This document shows, in pieces, positions 56,077 to 64,000 of a stretch of DNA of 64,000 bases. The DNA lies in assembly GCA_010356995.1 (NCBI GenBank), contig ML996691.1, positions 345,299 through 409,298 of the forward strand. Reading direction: 5' to 3'. The notes under the pieces were generated by a model that was not told the DNA's origin, did not search any database, and saw only the letters and a program-made list of their open reading frames with translations. Within the stretch, counting starts at the first letter, position 1, and the number at the start of each line of letters is the position of its first letter. This DNA comes from Trichodelitschia bisporula. Taxonomy: Eukaryota > Ascomycota > Dothideomycetes > Phaeotrichales > Phaeotrichaceae. A program made the translations under genes and the position numbers.

Positions 56077-58036
56077 CTACTCCTCATCCCTTATCGCAAT
56101 CCGCTCCGCAATCTTACGTATATCCGACTCAAACGTCTCCTCAATCGTATCGCCCTTCCCGCCCGCAACCTTGAGGATAAGATCGTTGAGTGACGAGCGG
56201 CCGAGAATATCGACATGATCCGCTGGTCCCATTAGCCCCCCACATTCCCCAACCCACCCCTCCTCAAAACGTACCTGTATTCGGCCCCCCCCGCGGGCTA
56301 AACCGATCCGGCTCATGCCTCATCTCGAAAACCTTAACCTCCGCCCCCGCAGGGTTATACCGCTTCATGCGCCACCCCTTCGCGCACATATACCCCGTAC
56401 TGAGGAGATTCACCGTCCCATCCCCTTCGCCCATAACAACCCCGTGGTCGACGTCACCGTCCGATACCGTCGTGTCGATCGTCCAGTTCAGCCGCGACCC
56501 CGCGTCATTTTCGGGCCGGTAAAAGTACGCGCGCTCCGTCGGCTTGCCCACGCCGTAGAAGCAGTAGATCTTGAGACTCGGGGCCAGCGGTAAGCGTGTC
56601 GCCAGCGGATTAACCCAGGCCTTCGGGTTGAGCGCATTGGCTTCCACTTCCGCAGCCGTGTGCGCGACCTCCTGCGCGTAGTTCTGCGCCACCATCTCCT
56701 GAAACCAGGGCTCCGTCTCCTCAAGCGCAAACTGCATCGCCGCCCCAACCGTCAAATTCTCCCGCGGCGCCGTGCCATTATTCAACTTAAACCGCAGAAA
56801 CGGCCCGAAGGTCTCGGCCTGGCCGGGCACATCATCCGGCGCCCACGTGGCATTGCCCCAGACCACATCCCCGCCTATGGGGAGCATACTGCTCACACCC
56901 GGCATAGCGCGGAAAATATCCGCGCGCTCGGCGCGGGAGAGGAACTTCTCGAGCCCGTAGACGGCGAAGGAGTTCAGCTGTGCCGTGTCGCGCATTTCGC
57001 CGCTCAGGACAGCGGGGAGGGCCTTGGGGGCGCCGAGCATGCATCCTGATACGTTGATCCAGGCTTCGACGTGGTCTTCGACCCAGGAGGACCCGCCGTT
57101 GCCGTGCCCGGACGCTTCGACCCAGTGGAGGAAGTAGTACAGGACTTGGGAGCCCATGCTGTGCGATAGGAGGACGACTTTGCGGTCTGCGATGCGGACG
57201 GCGAGTTCGATGTGCGTTTTTAGCCGCGTGAAGTACTGGTCCCGCACCTCGAGATTCGCGTACGCGAGACGCCAATCGTAGGCCGCGGTCAAGGCGTTGG
57301 TCGGGTCATACCCGATCATGGCTAGGTTCTCGAGGATTTTGTTCCAGATCCAGTAGCCCGTGATGAAGAAATCGGCCGCGTCGAAGCCTTGCGCTGCACG
57401 CAGCTTTATGCCGGGTGGGTCGAGGCCCGTGGTCGTGTCGAGCATGATGTGCCGCTTCCATCCGGCCTTGTCCATCACCAGCGCGCGCATCATGCTCCAG
57501 CTCCCCCAGAGGCGCTTCCGGAAGTACGGTCGTGATCCCTCCTCCGTGCCCCAGCTCTCAAGCCCGGTGGATATGACGCCGGGGATCATGATAACGGGGT
57601 ACGTCGCCTTGAGCCCTTGCTCGCGGGCATTCAGGCCAACGGTAAAAGAATCGTAAGCCACCGCATCCTTCTCATGTTTCTACCGCCCCAACATCAGCAC
57701 CCTCTCCCCCAAACTTCCGGGGGTCCAAAACCCACTGACTTGAAACTCCTTAGCCTCCCTAATCATCCCCGCAGGCAGCACATCCAGAATCGACTCTAGA
57801 TTCATATCCGCCAACGCCGTCAAATCCAGCAAATCGCTGTTCCCAACGAAGAATGCAGCGACGCATATCCCGAACAAGCCGCCGCAGATGAACATCCACG
57901 CGTACTTGCGCCGCGTGCCCGGTGCGCGCTTTGCCTTTGAGGCGGAGGCGGAGGCCGGACCATGGTGAGCGGCGGACGAGGGCGCGGGGGAGGGCACTTC
58001 GTGGGCTGGCCCCTTGCGCCGACGCAGCATGTTCAT
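56077..58036 (-). CDS. LRO1: Phospholipid:diacylglycerol acyltransferase (Lro1/PDAT)
   Basis: Exons 58036-57740, 57679-56275 and 56222-56077 encode 615 residues. Introns have GTCAGT/TAG and GTACGT/CAG borders; the second has a GCTAAT branch. The N-terminus is basic (MNMLRRRKGP) with one transmembrane helix at residues about 45-64 (YAWMFICGGLFGICVAAFFV), placing the catalytic part in the ER lumen. LCAT-type features are IPGVISTGLESWG, the lipase elbow SHSMG (Ser273, within LLSHSMGSQVLYYFLHWVEA), Asp in GEGDGTVNLLS and His in ADHVDILG. Lro1 moves an acyl chain from phospholipid to diacylglycerol to make triacylglycerol. The gene is divergent from NAA30. Confidence 0.95.
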
Positions 58037-58388
58037 GGCGAGGTGGGCTGGGCGCGGGCGGGCGCCGGGGCGAGTGGTGCGGTTCTAGAGCTGCGGGTTG
58101 ACGAAAGGCGCGGAGGTTGGTGGTTTCTTGCGCGCGGATGGGCTCGGCGGACATGGGCCGGCGGCGATGACGATCGCTGCGGAGCGGGATGGTCCCGTGC
58201 TTCGCATGTGCTTGTATTCCGCCACAACTTCGCGTAGTACTAGAACTACTCCACGAGCATCATTTTGCGTCTCTGTCGTTCTGCGTGTAAGCTACTACTG
58301 TTCTGTGGGTTATGCTGCTAATCACCAACTGCAGTATCACGATTTCCGCTCCACGCTCCCCCCCCTCTACCCCCTCCTCACCACCACA
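58037..58388. promoter_or_regulatory. Shared divergent promoter LRO1 / NAA30
   Basis: About 350 bases between two divergent start codons. No motif was recognised beyond ordinary C-rich leader sequence just before NAA30. Confidence 0.5.
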
Positions 58389-58976
58389 ATGAGCACCGAA
58401 CCCCCCGACGCCAACAACCTCCTCTACGTGCAATACGAAATCTCCAAAGAAAACACCTACCTCGCCCCCATCCGCGCCCTCATCTCCAGAGACCTCTCCG
58501 AGCCCTACAGCATCTACGTCTACCGCTACTTCCTCTACCAATGGGCAGACCTATGCTACATGGCGCTCGACGCCACCACCTCCGACCTCCGCGGCGTCGT
58601 CATCTCCAAACTCGAACCGCACCGCAGCGGCACATACCGCGGGTACGTCGCCATGATCGCCGTGGTCGAAGAACTCCGCGGCCGGGGAATCGCTACGAAG
58701 CTAGTGCGCATGGCGATTGATGCGATGAAGGCGCGGGATGCGGATGAGATTGTGCTGGAGACGGAGGTTACGAATACGGCGAGTTTGAGGTTGTATGAGC
58801 GGCTTGGGTTTCTGAGGACAAAGCGCTTGCATCGGTATTATTTGAATGGGAATACGGCGTTGAGGTTGGTGCTTTATTTGAAGGAGGGCGTGGCGGAGAA
58901 GAGGCCGATCGAGGTCCAAGGGCATGTTGGGATGGGGGCGCCGGCTATGGAGGTCGGGGGGGCGTTTCCACCATGA
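58389..58976 (+). CDS. NAA30: N-alpha-acetyltransferase Naa30/Mak3, NatC catalytic subunit
   Basis: A single exon encodes 195 residues. The GNAT fold is clear: YVQYEISKENTYLAPIRALISRDLSEPYSIYVYRYFL at the start, the acetyl-CoA loop ELRGRGIATKLVRMAIDAM (V/I-x-x-x-x-R-G-x-G-I/A), and the tail LETEVTNTASLRLYERLGFLRTKRLHRYYLNGN. LSEPYSIYVYRYFLYQWP-like sequence is specific to Naa30. NatC acetylates N-termini such as Met-Leu, Met-Ile and Met-Phe. An upstream frame stays open to 58098, but 58389 matches the family start. Convergent with SUB1. Confidence 0.94.
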   Translation: MSTEPPDANNLLYVQYEISKENTYLAPIRALISRDLSEPYSIYVYRYFLYQWADLCYMALDATTSDLRGVVISKLEPHRSGTYRGYVAMIAVVEELRGRGIATKLVRMAIDAMKARDADEIVLETEVTNTASLRLYERLGFLRTKRLHRYYLNGNTALRLVLYLKEGVAEKRPIEVQGHVGMGAPAMEVGGAFPP

Positions 58977-59500
58977 GTGAGGGAGATGTGCATGGGCTGC
59001 TTGTGATGATGGGGAGCAGCCGTGGGGGAAGAGAGCTGGGCCAGGAATAGATACCCCAAGGAGTGTGACGATGCGATGAGATGACTTCACTGGACGGCGT
59101 AGGACACTTGAGGCAGCGGTATCAGTACCATTCATATTGCACAGAATGCCGAATCGGGCTACAAATGAGGATACCTCCGGGGAGGAGGATGTACGTACAC
59201 TCCTCCGCCGGTGTAGAACCCTCCGCCGGCGTAGAGCCCTCTTCCCCCGCTCTGTACGGATGTAGTCCCGGTGCACAGCAAGCCCTCGCGACTCTCATCG
59301 AACCCACCCCAACCCAACCCCTCTCACCACCGACTTTGCGGAGCCTGTCCGCTCAGAACTCATCCCAACTACTCGCCGGAACGACACACATGTCAAAGTC
59401 AATAGGATTTGATGATCCATTAGCTTAAGGCCTGAGATAAAGACCGAAAGATTACTCCGTACAACCTGTCCAGAAACGCCATCCCATCCCATCAACCGAC
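58977..59500. other. Convergent 3' region between NAA30 and SUB1
   Basis: About 520 bases. A short duplication of TCCGCCGGYGTAGA occurs near 59205-59240, and one TACTCCGTA site is at about 59454. No gene is seen. Confidence 0.55.
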
Positions 59501-60268
59501 CTAATCCTCCTCCGAGCTAGTTGCCTCGAAGTTCCGCTTTATCACCTTTTTAATCCTCTCCTTCCGCTTCTGCTCCCGCCGTGACTCCGTCTCCGACAAC
59601 TCATCCCAGTTAATCTCATCTCTCTCCACCTCCACCTCATCCTTCTTCTTCTCCTCCCCCCCACCCTCCTTCATCTCCTCATCCTCATCCTCCTTCTTCT
59701 CCTCCTCCACATTCTCGACCTTCAATCCCTCCACCCCATCCACCCGAATCTTAGCCCCCTTCTCCGCCAGCGCAGCCACAACCTCCGGTACCAGCAGGAC
59801 TACACTCTCGAACTGCTCCACCGTGAGATTGAGCCCCTTAGTGCCCGGCATCATCACGCCGTCTTTGCTGTAGAACTCGCGGATGGAGATGTAGGTCGTG
59901 CCCTTGAAGTCGGTGATGCCGACGCGCCGTCTGTCGGTGATCTGGGGGGGTCAGCGGGNNNNNNNNNNNNNNNNNNNNNNNNNNNNNNNNNNNNNNNNNN
60001 NNNNNNNNNNNNNNNNNNNNNNNNNNNNNNNNNNNNNNNNNNNNNNNNNNNNNNNNNNNNNNNNNNNNNNNNNNNNNNNNNNNNNNNNNNNNNNNNNNNN
60101 NNNNNNNNNNNNNNNNNNNNNNNNNNNNCAATACGGCATCTTCTTCTCATCTTCTTCCCGCTCCGGCTTAAACGGTGCCTTGGGCTCCTTCTTAGCCCTT
60201 TTGTCTGCAGGCTCAGGCGAGCCGGTGGGCGAGCGCGTCGCAGCTTTGCGTTTCTTGGGCCAGGCCAT
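59501..60268 (-). CDS. SUB1: Transcriptional coactivator Sub1/PC4, interrupted by the assembly gap
   Basis: The first exon starts at the ATG at 60268 (MAWPKKRKAATRSPTGS, a basic nuclear signal) and runs into the N gap. The last exon begins at 59941 after a GCTGAC branch and CCCCCCCAG acceptor and reads ITDRRRVGITDFKGTTYISIREFYSKDGVMMPGTKGLNL. This is the single-stranded-DNA binding PC4 core. The start of the core domain lies in the 170-N gap, along with an intron donor. A Glu- and Lys-rich tail ends in SSEED and is longer than in many PC4 proteins. PC4 acts at Pol II promoters and in DNA repair. The protein cannot be completed from this sequence. Confidence 0.88.
59959..60128. other. Assembly gap, 170 N
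   Basis: The base identity is unknown from 59959 to 60128. The gap sits inside SUB1 next to an intron acceptor. The true length may differ from 170. Confidence 1.
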
Positions 60269-60966
60269 TGTGTGTCGTGTGTGGGATGGGAGTATGGGAC
60301 GGGAGTATGAGGTGCGAGATGCGAGATGCAATTGATGTGGAGAGAATTGAGCGTGTGGCGAGATTGGGATTAAGTAGCTGCTGTCGATGGAGGGAAGGTT
60401 CTTTCGAAGCTGCGTGCGATGACAATGGATGAAAGCGGCGGGCTGGGATGGAATGGAGTTGGAGAGACATGGGCGGCTTAGGAAAGTCATCGTCTCCCAG
60501 CCTGGGACTATCTGCGGGGAGCGTCGGCTATAACTTCTTTTGGAGGTCCAGGACGCGCGGCGCGTCTTCGCGCGGGGATGGCACGGTCACGTGGTTGTGG
60601 AATGAGAGGTGAGGCTGGACGACGATGGACGGCTTCGTCTAGTATTACGGTGTGGCCGGAAGCTATTCTCATTCTTTGTTCGTTCCGTCTACTGCTTTCG
60701 TGGTGAAGAGAAGTATGATTCAACTGGAGGGAGCTGGAAGGAATGAAGTGCTCGTCAGAGCCTCGTTTGGGACTGACGCATTCAATTCAGAGAGGATCTG
60801 ATGAAGCTGACATTCCCTGGCATCACAGTTCGATATCTGCGCTCAGAATATGTCTATTCGTTCCGCCGCATGCAGAAGTGCTCAAAGCGGACTAATCGTT
60901 TCTAGCCGTCTAGTCTAACATCCGATCCTCCATTCCTGCCCCTCTATGGATGTAGTCCATCACCAT
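60269..60966. other. Intergenic region between SUB1 and the old-yellow-enzyme gene
   Basis: About 700 bases with the SUB1 promoter and the 3' region of the next gene. No gene or RNA is seen. Confidence 0.6.
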
Positions 60967-62384
60967 CTACAACGCCGCCGCCCGCTTGATATTCCTATCA
61001 CCCGTTAGCAATCAGCCTCCTGCAACACACAAGGGGATACGCACTTCCCACCAAACCTCACCCGCAGGAACTGGCTCGGCCACGCCACATCCACCCCCAA
61101 CTCATGCGCCACCCTCAGCACCCACTCCGGCTCCCTCATAAACTGCCTCGCAACAAGGACCACATCCGCCCGCGGCTCCTTCCCCTTCGCATCTGTCAGG
61201 GCCTCCGCCTCCCTCGCCTCCTCCTGCACAATATCCCTCGCCTGCTCGGCTTCCGTAATAAGCCCGACAGCCCCAATGAGCAGCTCCTTCCCAGCCTCGC
61301 GGACCGCTTTCCGGATCTCGCCCGCCATGCGCGTCTGGTAGTCGCGGCTGTCGAACATGTTGATGCTCTGCTTGGGGTGATTCCCGCCGCTCGATACATC
61401 GAGCAAATCGATACCGGCATTCGGGAGCCGCTTGGCGACCTCGATCGTGCTCGGTAGATCCCAGCTGCCCAATTTCTTCGCCAAATCCGACTCCTCCATC
61501 CACTCCGTCGCGCTGAGACGCAGCCACAGCGGCATAGACTCGGGAATGACCCCCCTCACCGCCTCGATAATCTCAAACAGCAACCGGGACCGGTTCTCCA
61601 AACTCCCTCCATACCGATCCGTCCTGCGATTCGTAATCGGGCTCAGGAACTGGTGCACGAGATACCCATGCGCGCCGTGAATCTCAATAACATCGACGCC
61701 CGCCTGCACCGCGCGCTTCGCCGCCGCCGCCCAATCGCCCACCAACTCCTTGATCTCGGCCTCACTCAGCTGCCGCGGCGGGTAATACCCGCCCTCCTCG
61801 CTCTCCCCCTTCAAATCCCACGCCTCCTCCACGCCCCCCATCGGACCCACGACATCCTTCGGCCAGCCACCGACCTCAGCCGGGGCGCGTATCGACGGCT
61901 TCCCAGCCCGGCCCGCAACCCACGGCGCCGCAGTACTCGCCTTACGCCCCGCATGCGCAAGCTGAATCCCGCACAGCGCGCCCTGGGCATGACAAAAATC
62001 CGCCACGCGCCTGAGGCCCTCGATCTGCGCGTCGCTCCACAGGCCGGGACAATTCGGGCTGATGCGCCCGTTGGGCTGGACGCCGGTAGCTTCGACGAAG
62101 ACGAGTGCTGCGCCCTTTAGGGCGTAGTGGCCGAGCGTCGCGATGTGGTAGTCTGTGAGCGCGCCGATTTGGGGGCCGGAGGGCGCCGTGGAGTATTGGC
62201 ACATCGGGGCGACGACGATGCGGTTCTTGAGGGTGACGGAGCGGTGGGTGAGGGGAGTGAGGAGGGTGGGTGTGCTGGCGGAGGGGGAGACGGGGGTGCC
62301 GGGGCTTTGGGCGTGGGTGGGGGTGAAGTAGGGTGTCGCGGGGGAGGGGACGTTCTCGGCGGAGGTGGAGGTGGAAGGCGGCAT
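60967..62384 (-). CDS. NADH:flavin oxidoreductase, old yellow enzyme family (YqjM-like)
   Basis: Exons 62384-61045 and 60994-60967 encode 455 residues. The intron (GTGCGT donor, GCTAAC branch, ATAG acceptor) leaves a last exon that encodes only NIKRAAAL after FGG and the split Lys. The TIM barrel binds FMN: KNRIVVAPMCQYS (with the Cys typical of the YqjM class), LAHAGRKAS, IHGAHGYLVHQFLSP, NRRTDRYGGSLENRSR and LVARQFMREP. YqjM-type enzymes reduce activated alkenes with NADPH. The start at 62384 was chosen as the first ATG in frame; the first 60 residues are low complexity (Ser, Thr, Pro). Physiological substrate is unknown. Confidence 0.9.
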
Positions 62385-63255
62385 TGTTGTGGTAGTGGTG
62401 AGGGTTGTTGTGAGGTGGTTGAGTGTAGGGCTGAGTGATGCGGGTACAATGGCAGGGACGCGGCGCGGGTTCTTAAGGCGCGACAAGGCAGCCAGGATGC
62501 TTATAAATACGGTATGGCGTTATTTGCGCGCTCGGGCGGATACCCGAGGTGGAGTCTCGTCTGCCTTGCGCTATGCGGGTGATTAGCAGGTGCCTGGGGA
62601 GGTGGAGAATTTGTGTTTCCATGGTTAAAGTGGGGGTTGATTTGGGGTGGCGATCGAGGTGGGAGGGGTTAGTGGGGTAGTCTGGGTGCCGATGATGATG
62701 CCGCGGTCGGAGTAAGGCTTATGTAAGGCGAGGCAAGGCTGGTGTTAGGCTGCGGGGTAATGGGTGATGATGTTCGCGGTGTTGTTGAAGATGGTTAGTG
62801 ATGATTGGTAGTGGTGATGATGTCACAAAAAGTCAAAGATACCGTACTCCGTGGATCGATGACAGCCCAGAGAGCACTCGGCCGAGTGGGAAAGGGACAA
62901 CCTAGGGATCGGGCATCCGGATGCCAAATCGGCAAGACGATATCTTTGTCCGAAGCAAGGCGAAGGAGTTCTGCTGTCGGATATAACGGTCGGATGCTCT
63001 AATGCCGGTGCTTGATAATTGACAAGCCTCGCAGCGCTACCGTACCTGCATGAGTAAGAATCTTCGGAGGCTAGTTCTAATCGGTGTGGCGGGCTGCAAA
63101 ATAGTGGTTTCCTTCATCGCAGCCCTCCCGAATTATCGTGACCTTTCTCCCTACCAGACCGCAACCCCGGCTACAACACCTCATCACCACCGAATCATGC
63201 AAAAAGAAGCTTCGAGATCATAATCCTAAACGGCGAAGAAAAAGGCAAAAAGCAT
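62385..63255. other. Intergenic region upstream of the OYE gene and flanking tRNA-iMet
   Basis: About 870 bases with no gene. It includes G-rich simple sequence near 62640-62700 and a TACTCCGT site near 62845. The promoter of the OYE gene lies in it. Confidence 0.6.
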
Positions 63256-63327
63256 TAGCTGAAAGTGGTTTCGATCCACCGTCCTCCGGGTTATGAGCCC
63301 GGCGCGCTTCCGCTGCGCCATTCAGCT
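63256..63327 (-). tRNA. Initiator tRNA-Met (anticodon CAT)
   Basis: Read on the minus strand it starts AGCTGAATGG and ends TTCAGCTA, giving the A1:U72 pair typical of eukaryotic initiators. The anticodon stem GGGCTCATAACCC has three G:C pairs, and the T loop reads ATCG rather than TTCG (GGATCGAAACC). All three are initiator hallmarks. There is no intron. The D arm is GCGCAGCGGAAGCGC. Confidence 0.95.
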
Positions 63328-63413
63328 TGATTTGATGGCATAATATCCAGCTTCATGAATCTCATCTAGGTCCTAAACCAGTCTCAGCCTTCCCCACCGC
63401 GCACCGCTCCCCC

Positions 63414-64000
63414 TCACGCCCATCCCCTCTCAGCATCATACCCAAAGCACCACCCAGCGGTAAGCGGATCACTCCACTGATTCGGACTCGCCTCCCCCAC
63501 CTCCCCAACAACCTCCGGCCTCATCCCCTCGTCCCGCGCCCTCTGCTCCGGTCCATCTGCAAAATGCCATATGCGCCCGTTGATAAAACTCGCCTGCATC
63601 ATCTGCGCCGTCCTCGCCCTGCGCTCATCCTCGAACCTTGCCAGCGCCGCCGGGATATCGTCTTTGCTGGTTAGGGAGTTCAGCACGACGGCCAGCGCCG
63701 CCCCGTCCTCGATCCCCATGGCCGCGCCCTGCGACATATAGGGTAGCATGGCGTGGGCGGCGTCGCCGATGATAATGGTGTGGTTGGCACGCCAGCGGGG
63801 CAGTGGGGCGGGGAGTGTGAGGAGGGGCCATTTTAGGGTGTGGGTTACCATGCTGATTAGTTTGGTGAGGCTGGGTGGGTTAGGGAAGGCATGAGGGAGG
63901 ACAGGGAGGCGCACCGCGGATCCCAGCCTACAAAGTGTGACCTCATGTCGGACAGCGCAGTCTCTTGTCGCCAGGTGGAGGGGTCGGTGCTTTCGGGGTG
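63414..64000 (-). CDS. FAD-dependent monooxygenase (salicylate hydroxylase-like), 3' part
   Basis: Exons 63870-63414 and 63915 onwards are visible; the gene runs off the right edge. A GTGCGC/CAG intron of 44 nt joins VGWDPR to LTKLISMVTH. The FAD-binding motif GDAAHAMLPYMSQGAAMGIEDG is the classical PHBH-family second FAD motif, and TWRQETALSDMRSHFVGWDP is typical of fungal salicylate or 6-hydroxynicotinate type hydroxylases. The tail includes DPLTAGWCFGYDAE, common in this group. The N-terminal GxGxxG is outside the window. Substrate is not known. Confidence 0.88.
   Translation of the reverse strand, partial: PRKHRPLHLATRDCAVRHEVTLCRLGSAVRLPVLPHAFPNPPSLTKLISMVTHTLKWPLLTLPAPLPRWRANHTIIIGDAAHAMLPYMSQGAAMGIEDGAALAVVLNSLTSKDDIPAALARFEDERRARTAQMMQASFINGRIWHFADGPEQRARDEGMRPEVVGEVGEASPNQWSDPLTAGWCFGYDAERGWA

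Overview
This window is nuclear DNA of a filamentous ascomycete (Pezizomycotina). The evidence is a set of unmistakable fungal genes (an SPC34 DASH subunit, RPN3, an AVO2-like ankyrin protein, bli-3, a Zn2Cys6 regulator, LRO1, ATG9), short introns of mostly 43-57 nt with GTRNGT-type donors and CTAAC or GCTGAC branch sites, and 5S rRNA-like genes dispersed rather than in the rDNA array. The sequence contains one assembly gap of 170 N (59959-60128). No species can be named from the sequence alone. No intact transposon, retroelement or CRISPR array was recognised.

Layout. 1-10.2 kb is gene-dense: the 5' end of a cytochrome P450, an AVO2-like gene, RPN3 and SPC34 head to head, RAD27/FEN1, and glutaryl-CoA dehydrogenase. 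10.6-11.1 kb holds two 5S rRNA-like genes. 11-15.3 kb has no convincing gene. 15.3-18.0 kb is a CLR-1-like Zn2Cys6 regulator, followed upstream by a 7 kb gene-poor stretch (18-25.2 kb) that carries a large inverted repeat. 25.2-29.8 kb has LCP5, bli-3 and DBP3, all on the minus strand. 30.4-33.7 kb holds the remains of an unrecognised gene or genes plus a small spliced hypothetical gene. 34.9-37.4 kb is a C2H2 transcription factor, again followed upstream by a long gene-poor stretch: about 1.1 kb of purine-rich plus strand, then a 3.1 kb degenerate tandem array (41.1-44.3 kb) that ends 200 bp from an intron-containing tRNA-Arg.

44.9-58.0 kb is a run of secretory-pathway genes: SEC24 (COPII coat), COG6 (Golgi tether), ATG9 (autophagy), an ER DnaJ like SCJ1, and LRO1 (triacylglycerol synthesis). 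NAA30 (NatC catalytic subunit), a SUB1/PC4 coactivator interrupted by the gap, an old-yellow-enzyme oxidoreductase, initiator tRNA-Met and the 3' part of an FAD monooxygenase fill the rest.

Most intriguing points: (1) RAD27 needs a 5-nt micro-exon that encodes catalytic Asp34; (2) the 41-44 kb array changes its repeat period along its length; (3) a minisatellite between SCJ1 and LRO1 folds into a long hairpin; (4) about 240-bp inverted repeats flank 1 kb of gene-free DNA at 21.5-22.9 kb; (5) 30.4-33.7 kb holds a decayed locus of unknown family. Gene models were spliced by eye from splice signals and from recalled conservation in each family.
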